A DNA stretch of 64,000 bases from Aggregatilinea lenta. GTDB lineage: Bacteria; Chloroflexota; Anaerolineae; Aggregatilineales; Aggregatilineaceae. Of the stretch, positions 33,800 through 42,329 are shown piece by piece. The position numbers were made by a program, and so were the translations under genes. The DNA lies in the NCBI RefSeq assembly GCF_003569045.1, contig NZ_BFCB01000002.1, forward strand, positions 558,001 through 622,000. The letters run 5' to 3'. Each line of letters begins with the position of its first letter. Within the stretch, counting starts at the first letter, position 1. Below the pieces are notes generated by a model. That model had not been told where the DNA came from. It did no database searches and saw only the letters and a program-made list of their open reading frames with translations.

Positions 33800-35107
33800 A
33801 TGTTCATACCCGAAGGCGAGGTAATCACGATATTGTTTAAACAAAAGTTTCTTATTGCGCTCCTAATGACCAGCAGCCTGCTCATCACTGCCCTCACCGG
33901 AACACCCGTTTTAGCGCAGAGCACACCCCCGACTCAAGCTCGAGCGGGGATTTATGTCGATGCTATGCTCGATCCGGAAGTGTGGACAGAGGATTGGAGT
34001 GCCGCACTCCCCGAAGCGTGGCGCAGCGCCAGCGAGGACACTGCGCTGTACAAGGTTAGGGTCCGGCAGATGCCGGTCACGGTTCAACGGTGCTCCTATA
34101 TGCCCGACAGCACCTTGATACGCCGCCAGTGGAATGTGGATGTGAGGGTCATCAATCTCGAAACCGAAGCAACCATCACCGCAACCACATTCTACGGTGC
34201 CGCCCCCGGCGAATGCGCCTATACCGAATCCTTCGAGTGGGGCAGCACCATCAAATACCGCGATGGCAACCCGCCGACTAGCGCCGAGTTCGTCGAGTGG
34301 CTGATGGATACCGTACCGGACGACATGCCCGGCTTGATCGAACTCACTCCGACCCCTGGACCTCCTGCTTCACCGACCCTGCTGCCTCCACCCCCTGCCG
34401 AGGCGGCCAGGCTGTCCGACATGTCCAACTGGGATTGGACGCCTAACATCTGGAGCGTCGCCACGGTAGACATGGTCGAGGTTCCCGCCGGGTGTTTCTC
34501 GATGGGGAGCCGGGACCTCTGGGAAGATACGATGCCGGTGCATGGCGTCTGCCTGGATGCCTTCTGGATCGACCGCATTGAAGTGACAAACGGCCAGTAT
34601 ATATATTGGGGGGGAGCGCCAACAGCGCCCAGCGTGTGGGACGGTGTCCAGCAGCCGGTAGAGCAAATCACCTGGGCCGAAGCGACCCAGTTCTGCCAGA
34701 TGCGGGGAGGCGCGCGCCTGCCCACCGAAGCCGAATGGGAATATGCTGCGCGTGGGCCAGACAGTTGGATCTACCCCTGGGGCAACGAATTTAGCAGCGA
34801 GAATGTGATCTACAATGTCAGCGCACCCTGGGACGCTGGCGGCACCCCAGGTGGGGCATCATGGGTCGGTGCGGAGGACATGAGCGGGAACATCTCGGAA
34901 TGGGTGAGCGACTGGTACGGCCCGTATACGTCCGAGTGGCAGACCAACCCCACCGGGCCAGAATCCGGCGAGGCGCACATCTTCCGGGGCGGCTCGTTCA
35001 ACGTCACCGACCCACTCAACCTTCAGCCGGCAGGTCGCTATAGGATGTATTCGGACGGGACAAATTATACGATCGGTTTCCGCTGCGCACGCTCGGCATT
35101 GAATTAA
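33800..35107 (+). CDS. Secreted SUMF1/formylglycine-generating-enzyme-like domain protein
   Basis: 435 aa. An N-terminal signal helix (about 15-38, LIALLMTSSLLITALTG, ending VLAQ). Residues 45-180 are an unknown extracellular domain. After a Pro-rich linker (about 182-200), residues 225-432 form a SUMF1 domain: VEVPAGCFSMGS, WIDRIEVTNGQY, WAEATQFCQMRGGARLPTEAEWEYAARG, DMSGNISEWVSDWYG, FRGGSFN, GFRCAR. The copper-binding YRC-type cysteine of true formylglycine-generating enzymes is methionine here (GRYRMYS), so it is probably a binding or other SUMF1 protein. Start uncertain; a TTG at 33836 also possible. Confidence 0.85.
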   Translation: MFIPEGEVITILFKQKFLIALLMTSSLLITALTGTPVLAQSTPPTQARAGIYVDAMLDPEVWTEDWSAALPEAWRSASEDTALYKVRVRQMPVTVQRCSYMPDSTLIRRQWNVDVRVINLETEATITATTFYGAAPGECAYTESFEWGSTIKYRDGNPPTSAEFVEWLMDTVPDDMPGLIELTPTPGPPASPTLLPPPPAEAARLSDMSNWDWTPNIWSVATVDMVEVPAGCFSMGSRDLWEDTMPVHGVCLDAFWIDRIEVTNGQYIYWGGAPTAPSVWDGVQQPVEQITWAEATQFCQMRGGARLPTEAEWEYAARGPDSWIYPWGNEFSSENVIYNVSAPWDAGGTPGGASWVGAEDMSGNISEWVSDWYGPYTSEWQTNPTGPESGEAHIFRGGSFNVTDPLNLQPAGRYRMYSDGTNYTIGFRCARSALN

Positions 35108-35175
35108 GCGCCTGACCATGCAATGCAAGGGGGGTCGGGGCTGTGCCGATCCCTGACCCCGCCCATGCATGAGTT

Positions 35176-36537
35176 TCAGTCCAGGCTGCTCTCCGCCACG
35201 GGAACGGCCAGCGCATGCGACAGACGATCCTTCTCCAGCACGGCGTCCATCGCGACCGCCTGCGCCAGATCCGCGTCGACGGCTACCGCATCCACCACCC
35301 CGTCTTCCATGTGCGCCAGTGCGGGGATGAAGAAGCCGCTGAGGCCCATCAGTGAGCAGACCACCCCGGCGATGAGGAACCATCCTTGCACGCCGATGGC
35401 ATCCGCGACCGGCCCGGCGACGGCCAATCCCAGCGGCGACATCGCCGCCGCGGAGGCGATCACCAGTGTAAAGACGCGGCCCTGCATCTCCGGCGCGACG
35501 GTGCTTTGCAACAGCGCGAACAGCGGCCCGTTGGTGATCGGGTTCATGAAGCCCAGCAGGAACATCATCGCCACGGCCAACGCCAGCAGCGACCCCGGCG
35601 TCAGGCCGATGACGGTCGCGCCCACGCCCATGCCGACCAGCCCCAGCATGGAGGTGTAGATCTTGCGCTTGAAGCCGCCCCACGCGCTGAGCGTCAGACC
35701 GCCCAGCACCACGCCGATGCCCATCGCGGACTCGATCCAGCTCAGCTCGACCGCGCCGCCGTTGAAGTGATTCTTGATCAGCAGTGGCGTCAGCGAGGCC
35801 GCCGGGTTAAAGACGAAGTTGATTACGGTCGCCATGCCAAGCACGACCATCAGCGCGGGCCACGCACGCACGTAGCGCAGCCCCGCGACGAGATCCTGCC
35901 ACACGCCCGGCTTCTCCGTCTCGCCGTCTTCGGAAGCTGCACGCACCGGCTGGGGGATCGCCACGAAGAACAGCGCGCCGATGGCCGGGACCGCCGTCAG
36001 GATGTCCACCGCCAGCACGGCTTCCATCCGCATCGCTTCGAGCAGCAGCGCCCCGACCGGTGGCGCGACGATGTTCATCGCGCCTTGCAGCGTCTGGTTC
36101 AGCCCGGCCACGCGCGCCAACTGATCCTTGGGCACCATCAGCGAGGTGGACGCCTGCATCGCCGGGAAGTGGAATGCGCCGCCCAGCGAGCGGATGAACA
36201 TCGCCACGTAGACCTGCCACACGGCGGCCTCGCCCATCGCGAACAGCGCGACCAGCCCGACGGTAGTCAGCGCGACGAGGCCGTCCGCCGCCATCATCAC
36301 CACGCGGCGGTTCCAGCGGTCCACCAGCGACCCCGCCACCGGCCCGATCACGATCTGCGGCAGCATCGCCGCCAGCGTCGCGGTCGCCAGCACCGTCGCA
36401 GAGCCGGTCGAGTCCGCCAGCCACCACACCAGCGCGAACTGCACCAGATTGCTCCCGAACAGTGAAAACGCCTGCCCGATCCAGACCGTGAAGAAGGGAA
36501 TCTGCCAGCGTTCGGGCACCTGTGTCGTTTCGGCCAT
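35176..36537 (-). CDS. Major facilitator superfamily transporter
   Basis: 453 aa from ATG at 36537 (GAGAGGTG upstream). Twelve hydrophobic helices are suggested. The MFS A-like motif is GSLVDRWNRRVVMMAADG between helices 2 and 3, and the second-half equivalent is weaker. It belongs to the DHA-type/enterobactin-exporter-like (EntS, MFS_3) group by its N-terminus (TVWIGQAFSLFGSNLVQFALVWWL). Substrate unknown. A 45-residue acidic C-terminal tail is cytoplasmic. Confidence 0.88.
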   Translation of the reverse strand: MAETTQVPERWQIPFFTVWIGQAFSLFGSNLVQFALVWWLADSTGSATVLATATLAAMLPQIVIGPVAGSLVDRWNRRVVMMAADGLVALTTVGLVALFAMGEAAVWQVYVAMFIRSLGGAFHFPAMQASTSLMVPKDQLARVAGLNQTLQGAMNIVAPPVGALLLEAMRMEAVLAVDILTAVPAIGALFFVAIPQPVRAASEDGETEKPGVWQDLVAGLRYVRAWPALMVVLGMATVINFVFNPAASLTPLLIKNHFNGGAVELSWIESAMGIGVVLGGLTLSAWGGFKRKIYTSMLGLVGMGVGATVIGLTPGSLLALAVAMMFLLGFMNPITNGPLFALLQSTVAPEMQGRVFTLVIASAAAMSPLGLAVAGPVADAIGVQGWFLIAGVVCSLMGLSGFFIPALAHMEDGVVDAVAVDADLAQAVAMDAVLEKDRLSHALAVPVAESSLD

Positions 36538-36933
36538 GAGCACACCTCTCGATTGCCGCGTCAACAGTCAACACCCACAATATACGACGCTATCTAAGAA
36601 AACTCAATATCATTTCTGAATTTTTTTCATGTTCGCATTAAACTTTGGGTGGAACGGAGCGCCTACCACTATCAATTACGTATCCGGGGCTAAAAAAGTT
36701 GCCCGCTAGTGAACAATCACACCGGGCAGACGGGGCAACACAAAAAGCGAGTGAGCAATCCGCACCACTCCGCCAAAGGCTACAATGGATTTCTTCAGCG
36801 AACAGCAGCGCGAAAAAGAAACCTCACCCCTCTCCAATCGGATTGGAGAGGGGGCCAGGGGGTAAGGTGTGACTGATACCGCCCATTTTGGCCGTTCTTT
36901 GGCCGTTCATGGCACGATAGCGCCTGACACGCT
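36538..36933. repeat. Intergenic region with repeat module A
   Basis: Module A is at about 36822-36868 (CCTCACCCCTCTCCAATCGG, its complement and GGGGGCCAGGGGG). The remaining 300 bases, AT-richer near 36600, show no gene. Confidence 0.65.
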
Positions 36934-37254
36934 CTAGCGGTAGTCGTCGCGGGCAGGCTGGAACACGTCGATCACCAGGCAGTCCGTGACGGCGCGGCCC
37001 GCATGCACAGTGTCGCCGGGAATGACTGCGATTTCGAGCGGACCGAGCACCTGCGTCTCGCCCGCGACAGTCAGCTCCAACTGGCCCTCGATCACCGTCG
37101 TGATCTGTTCGTGCGGATGGCGGTGTTCGGGCAGCAGCGCGCCCGCGTCGATGGTCCAGTACGACACGGTCATGCGGTCCGTGTGCACGAACTTGCCGTA
37201 AAAGCCGGGCACGATTTCGCGGGCTTTCTGATCGCTCAATTTTCCAAATGGCAT
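36934..37254 (-). CDS. Small cupin-domain protein
   Basis: 106 aa from ATG at 37254, preceded by GAGGAGGAG. The cupin motifs are PEHRHPHEQITTVIEGQLEL (metal ligands H-x-H-x-x-x-E) and PGDTVHAGRAVTDC. A single-domain cupin, so a metal-dependent enzyme or sensor. The longer upstream frame overlaps the terminator at 37278 and is rejected. Confidence 0.87.
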   Translation of the reverse strand: MPFGKLSDQKAREIVPGFYGKFVHTDRMTVSYWTIDAGALLPEHRHPHEQITTVIEGQLELTVAGETQVLGPLEIAVIPGDTVHAGRAVTDCLVIDVFQPARDDYR

Positions 37255-37277
37255 GGGATCTCCTCCTCGTGTAGCAT

Positions 37278-37312
37278 AAAAAAAGCCCTCCGCCGCGCGC
37301 ACGACGAAGGGC
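37278..37312 (-). terminator. Terminator after the first gluzincin gene
   Basis: On the minus strand an imperfect GCCCT..AGGGC stem is followed by seven T residues, 51 bases after the stop of the gene at 37363. The cupin gene starts just after it. Confidence 0.7.
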
Positions 37313-37362
37313 ACAGACGCTATCAGTTTACCCCGCGATCGAGCCGAGCACCGCACGCTGCC

Positions 37363-38628
37363 TCAGGGCGTAGGCGTGACCAAAAACGGCGCGGCAGGTG
37401 TCCAGGTCGGGACAAGCGTTGGCAAATCGCCGGGTGCGCCGACCCACATGCGCCACTCACGCTCGATTTCCGGCACGGTCATCCCCGTCACCGCTTCGAG
37501 CGTATCGAAGAACGGCTCGTTCGTCGCCAATCGCGCCATCATATCGCGGTATGCCTCAAGGCCGCCGTGTTCTTGCTCGATCCAGGCCAGGAAGCTGTAT
37601 GCGATGTCGTAGACGACGCGCCCGTCTCCGGTATACGGGTCCGGTGCATCGTACCAATTCGTCGTGAGCAGCTGCGGTAAGTTCCGAGTGACCGCAATCT
37701 GCCGGACGTTGCCCAGATAGGAGTAGGACTGCTCCATTTCGAAGAAGGTCGCGTCTCCCTCTAAAAACCAGTACGGCACGTCATAGAGCGTGCGCTCCGG
37801 CCAGAGGTACTCGTACTGGTAGAGATGTTCCAGCTCGTGCGGCACCGTCGAGTACACCAGATCGTTGATGCCCCAAGCGACGTCATAGCCATACAACACC
37901 TGGGCGATGATGCCCCACTCCTCGAAGGTCTGCCCGACGATGTTGTCTTCCATCGGGTCCGCTTCGGTGCGCCACTCCTTCCACGCGCTGTAATCGCCAA
38001 ACAGCAGAATGCGCGGCTTATACGACAGCGTGTCACCCCATACGGCCACGTACTTGTCGCGCTGCATGGTGATCGCGTTCAGAACCGCAGGCTCGACGTT
38101 GTCGTTCAGGCCCTCGTTGTACACGATCGCGTCGTCCGACTCAGAGAAGTGCCACCCGCGCGTATTGTCCGCGTACTCCGCCACGATAGGGTCCGTTTCC
38201 AGCACATTGCCCGCCGCATCGCTCAGCTCCCAGTGATAGGCCAACACCGCCCAGGGGGGCAGCATCAGCGTGCTGTCCGGCTGCCACGAGGCGACGATCT
38301 GCCCCGACACGGGATCGATCTCGCCCGGCACGCGGTGCGCCAGAAGCGTGTAGCTTTCACGCTGGGCAGCCGGGTTCCAAACAAGACTGGCGTGCTCGAT
38401 CGGCCCGGCGGGACTGCTGGCAGTGAGAGTGACGACGAAGCCACCGGGATAGACGCTCTCGAACACGTCCGACGTCACCGTCCACTCGACGGCATTCTGC
38501 GCCGGAGCCGCATCCTGCCGGTCCGGACGCTCGGCAGCGCGCGCCACCGGCATGGTCGCGTTCAACAGGGCCAGCAGCACCAGGGCTGCCAGCCAGATGG
38601 CCCCCACCATCCCCACACGTCGTTTCAT
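37363..38628 (-). CDS. Secreted gluzincin metallopeptidase, peptidase-MA-like (copy 1)
   Basis: 421 aa. Signal helix at residues 8-31 with an A-R-A-A cleavage region. A beta-rich domain (48-150) precedes the catalytic domain. The zinc motif HELEH is at 264-268, followed 20+ residues later by the gluzincin glutamate in WFLEGDATFFE (E290). The C-terminal PTLVPTWTPAAPFLVTPTP is a Thr/Pro tail. About 60% similar by eye to the neighbour at 38784. Acts outside the cell; substrate unknown. Confidence 0.82.
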   Translation of the reverse strand: MKRRVGMVGAIWLAALVLLALLNATMPVARAAERPDRQDAAPAQNAVEWTVTSDVFESVYPGGFVVTLTASSPAGPIEHASLVWNPAAQRESYTLLAHRVPGEIDPVSGQIVASWQPDSTLMLPPWAVLAYHWELSDAAGNVLETDPIVAEYADNTRGWHFSESDDAIVYNEGLNDNVEPAVLNAITMQRDKYVAVWGDTLSYKPRILLFGDYSAWKEWRTEADPMEDNIVGQTFEEWGIIAQVLYGYDVAWGINDLVYSTVPHELEHLYQYEYLWPERTLYDVPYWFLEGDATFFEMEQSYSYLGNVRQIAVTRNLPQLLTTNWYDAPDPYTGDGRVVYDIAYSFLAWIEQEHGGLEAYRDMMARLATNEPFFDTLEAVTGMTVPEIEREWRMWVGAPGDLPTLVPTWTPAAPFLVTPTP

Positions 38629-38722
38629 GATACCCCCTCTTAACTTATCCTCACTTTTTCGATTCGCGCAGCTTTATTGTAGTCATTCTGGCGAACGGCG
38701 AAAAGTCAACGCGTAGGCACAC

Positions 38723-38753
38723 AAAAAGCCCTCTGCCGCGCCGGGCAAAGGGC
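38723..38753 (-). terminator. Terminator after the second gluzincin gene
   Basis: A 10-bp stem (38728-38737 with 38744-38753, one mismatch) is followed by TTTTT on the minus strand, 31 bases past the stop. Confidence 0.75.
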
Positions 38754-38783
38754 CTGGGAAACAACTGTCAGACGATCAAGACG

Positions 38784-40061
38784 TCAGGGCGTCGGTGTGG
38801 CGAACATTGGCAGCGCGGCAGGCGTCCACGTGGGGACGAGTGTCGCGGCGTCACCGGACGCACCGAGCCACATGCGCCATGCGCGCTCGATCTCCGGCGT
38901 GGTCATGCCCGTCACGGATTCGAGCGCGTCAAAGAACGGCACGTTGGCCGCCAACTGCGACATCAGTTCGCTATACGCCTCCAGGCCGCCGTTCTTTTCG
39001 ACCAGCCATATCGAGAACGAGTAGCCGATGTCGTAGCCATCGCGCGGGGTGTCGCCGTCGATACGCGGGCCGTCGCTCACGCCGACCAGCAGCGGCGGCA
39101 GCTGCCCGCTGCGCGCCATGTCCTGCACGCGGCCCAGGTAGTTGTAGGACGGGTCCAGCTCGAAGAAGCTCGCGTCGCCCTCGACAAACCAGCCGGGGAT
39201 ATCGTACAGGCGGCGCTGCGGCCAGAGGTATTCGGCCTGATACAGGTGCTCGATTTCGTGCACGACGGTGCCATAGGCAAGATCGCGGTAGGCCGTGTCA
39301 AGGTCGCCCGTGTCCAGCAACACCTGGGCGATTACGCCCCACGCGTCGAAGGTCTGCCCGACGACGTACGACGTCTCGCTGGTGTTGTGATCGGCGGTGC
39401 GCCATTCGAGCCACGCGTCGAAATCACCAAACAACACGATGCGCGGCTTATACGGCAGCGGCTGGCCCCACACGGCGACGTATTTGTCGTGCTGTTCCTC
39501 CATCGCGTCCAGCACCACGCTCTCAATGTCACCCGTCAGGCCCTCGGCATACACCACCGCGTCGTCCGATTCGGAGCGCTGCCAGTCACGCGTATTGTCG
39601 GCATATTCGACCACCACGGGATCCGTTTCCAGCACGTTGCCTTCCGAGTCGCGCAGCTCCCAGTGATAGGCCAGCTGCGACCAGGGCGGCAGCATCATGG
39701 TACTGTCCGGCTGCCACGACGCCACAATTTGGCCGGACACGGGGTCGATCTCGCCCGGCTCACGGAGAATCGACATCGTCTCGCCCACGCGCTGCGTCGG
39801 ACGGTTCCAGATCAGGCTGGCGCGCTCAACCGGCCCGGCGGGGCTGCTGGCGTCCAACGTGACCACGAAGCCGCCGGGATAGACGCTCTCGAACGTGTCC
39901 GCGTTCACCGTCCACTCGACGTTGTTTTGCGCCGGAGCCTCCCCCCGCGTGGCGGGGCTTTCGGCTGCACGCGCCATCGGCATGGCCGAGTTCAGCAAAC
40001 CGAGCGCCACCAGCGCCGCCAACCACACGGTCACCACCACACCCACTCGTCGTCGTTTCAT
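38784..40061 (-). CDS. Secreted gluzincin metallopeptidase, peptidase-MA-like (copy 2)
   Basis: 425 aa from ATG at 40061, with AGGAGG ten bases upstream; a 97-residue upstream extension has no similarity and runs into the next gene. Domain plan identical to copy 1: signal helix, beta domain, HEIEH zinc motif and WFVEGDASFFE with the third ligand, Thr/Pro tail. The pair clearly arose by tandem duplication, but each has its own terminator, so they are probably transcribed separately. Confidence 0.84.
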   Translation of the reverse strand: MKRRRVGVVVTVWLAALVALGLLNSAMPMARAAESPATRGEAPAQNNVEWTVNADTFESVYPGGFVVTLDASSPAGPVERASLIWNRPTQRVGETMSILREPGEIDPVSGQIVASWQPDSTMMLPPWSQLAYHWELRDSEGNVLETDPVVVEYADNTRDWQRSESDDAVVYAEGLTGDIESVVLDAMEEQHDKYVAVWGQPLPYKPRIVLFGDFDAWLEWRTADHNTSETSYVVGQTFDAWGVIAQVLLDTGDLDTAYRDLAYGTVVHEIEHLYQAEYLWPQRRLYDIPGWFVEGDASFFELDPSYNYLGRVQDMARSGQLPPLLVGVSDGPRIDGDTPRDGYDIGYSFSIWLVEKNGGLEAYSELMSQLAANVPFFDALESVTGMTTPEIERAWRMWLGASGDAATLVPTWTPAALPMFATPTP

Positions 40062-40197
40062 CGTTGTTTTCCTCCTGGGCTGTGTCCTACCTTCGTCTTC
40101 CGATTGTAACGATTCTGCGTGACTGCGGCGTGACCGGGGCGGATTTGGGTGAGGGACGCTCCATCCGCTCGCCGCATTCCCCGCCCCTACGAACCGC

Positions 40198-41244
40198 CTA
40201 CGCGCCAGGTTGGTAGCCACTGCCGTCGTACACGGTCGCGGGGGCCAGCAGCAGCAGATCGGCCAGGGACACACCCGGATGCCGCGCGACGTAGCCTTGC
40301 ACGATCTGGTCCCCGAACCACACGCCCGACCACGCCGGGTACGTCTCGTCAAGGGCCGTGCTCCACACCATGCGATCTCCGAAGCGATCGATGTTCTCGC
40401 GCCACGTCAGGCGCGAGGCTGCGATCTGCCACGCGGCGGGTACCTGGGCCGGGGTCAGCGCGTCGTCCCAGGGGAAGACCGCGCCCGGCACCACGCGCCG
40501 CGCGAACGCGGTCGCCCGGCCCTCAAGCACGATGCGCTCCAGCAGCGTCAGCTCGGAGAGTGGCCGATCGAGTGCGCGCAGTTGGTACGCCATCGCATAG
40601 CCGTGCGCCACCAGCGCAGGCACGTTGTCCAGGCACGCCTCGCCCTGCGAGCACGCCAGCAGCAGGGTATCCGCCGAAACGGGAATGACTTTCAGCGGCT
40701 GCGTCGCAATGGCCAGCGGCACCGCGTCACCCGCCTGCGCGTCCACCGCGTCCGGCACGGGAACGGCTGGGACCGCGATCACGCAAACGTGCACGTCGCC
40801 CCCGGCAGGCAGCACCGCTGCCGCTGCCTCAAGCGCGTCCCGCCCCTGCTCGATCAGCGCCGCGTCGGGCAGCGCGTCTTGCGCCCGCCGCCACGCGGAA
40901 AAATCTGTCATCGGGAAGGAGAAGCCGCTGACGTCGAAGAGGATATCAAACTTGTCCACATCGTTCAGCGTGGTTCCAAAACACGGCGCGCCCGCCCGGC
41001 TGAGCGCATCCACAAACGTGATGCCCTGGTCGAGCAGCGCGACCTGTTCGACGGCGGTCAGAAAGTCGCCTGTGGCCCGGACGAGGGACGTCACCGGGCC
41101 GCCCGTTCCGGCAGGCGTCACGGCGCTCGCGCCCGGTGTGCGCGTCGGCAGGCTCGCCAGCGGCGCACGCCCATCGCTGCTGCTACAGGCCGCCAGCCCC
41201 ATCACCACGACTAATCCAACCGAAATCCACTTGCAGGCGTGCAT
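40198..41244 (-). CDS. Lipoprotein of unknown function (copy 1)
   Basis: 348 aa. Signal ends in the lipobox LAAC (C20), then a Ser/Thr/Pro linker. The body is helical, with features shared with the next gene: a DALTPAQ..W segment, GVWFGDQIVQGYV and HPGVSLADLLLL near the C-terminus. No catalytic motif seen. Lies eight bases after its paralogue, so the two are co-transcribed. Confidence 0.78.
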   Translation of the reverse strand: MHACKWISVGLVVVMGLAACSSSDGRAPLASLPTRTPGASAVTPAGTGGPVTSLVRATGDFLTAVEQVALLDQGITFVDALSRAGAPCFGTTLNDVDKFDILFDVSGFSFPMTDFSAWRRAQDALPDAALIEQGRDALEAAAAVLPAGGDVHVCVIAVPAVPVPDAVDAQAGDAVPLAIATQPLKVIPVSADTLLLACSQGEACLDNVPALVAHGYAMAYQLRALDRPLSELTLLERIVLEGRATAFARRVVPGAVFPWDDALTPAQVPAAWQIAASRLTWRENIDRFGDRMVWSTALDETYPAWSGVWFGDQIVQGYVARHPGVSLADLLLLAPATVYDGSGYQPGA

Positions 41245-41252
41245 GTCCTCTC

Positions 41253-42329
41253 CTAGCCGGGCTGCGCCTCCGGCGCGTAACCGCTGTCCGCCAGGAGGGC
41301 TTCAGGATCAAGGGTGAGCAGCTCTACCAGTGATACGTCGGGATGCGACGAAATGTACGTCTGCACGATCCGGTCGCCGAGATACAGGCCGCCCCACATC
41401 GGGTAGCGGGCGGTGTTGGACGTGCCCTGCAAGAACCGGTCGATGCTGCGGCTCGCCGGATAGTCACCGTACGTTACGGCAAGCGTATCCTGAATGCTGG
41501 CCCACAGCGTCGCCTCCTGATCCGGCGTCAGCGCGCCGTCCCACGGAAAGACCGCATCGGGCTGGACCTGGCGTGTGAGGTAGGCCGAGCGCGCGCTGCG
41601 CACCATCATGTCCAGCAGCGAGGTTTCCACACCGTTCTTGCCGGAATGGAACGCCTGGTAGAGCATGCCGTAGGCGTGCATGGACTCGATCGAGAGGCGA
41701 TCCAGGCAGATGTCGTTTCCGGTGCAGATCACGGTCACGAACTCAAGGTTGGGCGCGAGGATCTGCGACTGCACTTCGCTGACCGGCTCCTGGTCTTCCG
41801 GCACGGGTGCGCCGCTCCACATGTGCAGCGGAAGCGGCAGCAGGCAGAAGGTAAACGACTGCTCCATCGGCAGCACGGCCTGCATCTGCGCCAGGGCGTC
41901 TTCGATGGTGCTGACTGCGGTGTCGTTGGGGAAGGCGTCGAGCAGATCGAGCCAGCGCTGCAAGTCCATCGAGACGAGGCCAATACCCTCCGAGCCGAGC
42001 AGTTGTTCCGGGTTCCAGTCCGGCCAGAAGGAACCGTCGAAGCACGCGGCTTCAGGCCCCATCACCTGCTCGCGGAACAAGTCGAGCCGGTCCAGCGGGC
42101 TGGCGTCCATCGCAACGCCCAGAAAAGCGCGCAGCGCGGGGTCCAGCGACACGACCGTCGCCGTGTCCTGCACCTCACCGGCGGCTTCTTCCGTCGCGGG
42201 GACCGGCGTGCGGGTCGGGATCGCCACCAGCTTCGGCGCGTCCTCGGTCCCACCACACCCCGCCACTCCCAACGCCAGCACCAGCCCGGCCAAAAGCGCG
42301 CCGCGCGCTCGTCGAGTCCATGCCCTCAT
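41253..42329 (-). CDS. Lipoprotein of unknown function (copy 2)
   Basis: 358 aa with lipobox VAGC (C25) followed by a Thr/Pro linker. It shares GALTPDQEATLW, GLYLGDRIVQTYI and HPDVSLVELLTL with copy 1. Its ATG overlaps the stop of the esterase gene (ATGA), so an operon esterase, lipoprotein 2, lipoprotein 1 is likely. Function unknown; the conserved C-terminal 90 residues are the best candidate for a domain. Confidence 0.78.
   Translation of the reverse strand: MRAWTRRARGALLAGLVLALGVAGCGGTEDAPKLVAIPTRTPVPATEEAAGEVQDTATVVSLDPALRAFLGVAMDASPLDRLDLFREQVMGPEAACFDGSFWPDWNPEQLLGSEGIGLVSMDLQRWLDLLDAFPNDTAVSTIEDALAQMQAVLPMEQSFTFCLLPLPLHMWSGAPVPEDQEPVSEVQSQILAPNLEFVTVICTGNDICLDRLSIESMHAYGMLYQAFHSGKNGVETSLLDMMVRSARSAYLTRQVQPDAVFPWDGALTPDQEATLWASIQDTLAVTYGDYPASRSIDRFLQGTSNTARYPMWGGLYLGDRIVQTYISSHPDVSLVELLTLDPEALLADSGYAPEAQPG

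Noticed and set aside
4937-36868. Repeats A-D as a CRISPR array
   Set aside because: Units are scattered over kilobases, palindromic and without regular spacers or cas genes.
40062-40352. 97-residue N-terminal extension of the second gluzincin
   Set aside because: Overlaps the neighbouring lipoprotein gene out of frame; a signal peptide starts at the ATG at 40061.
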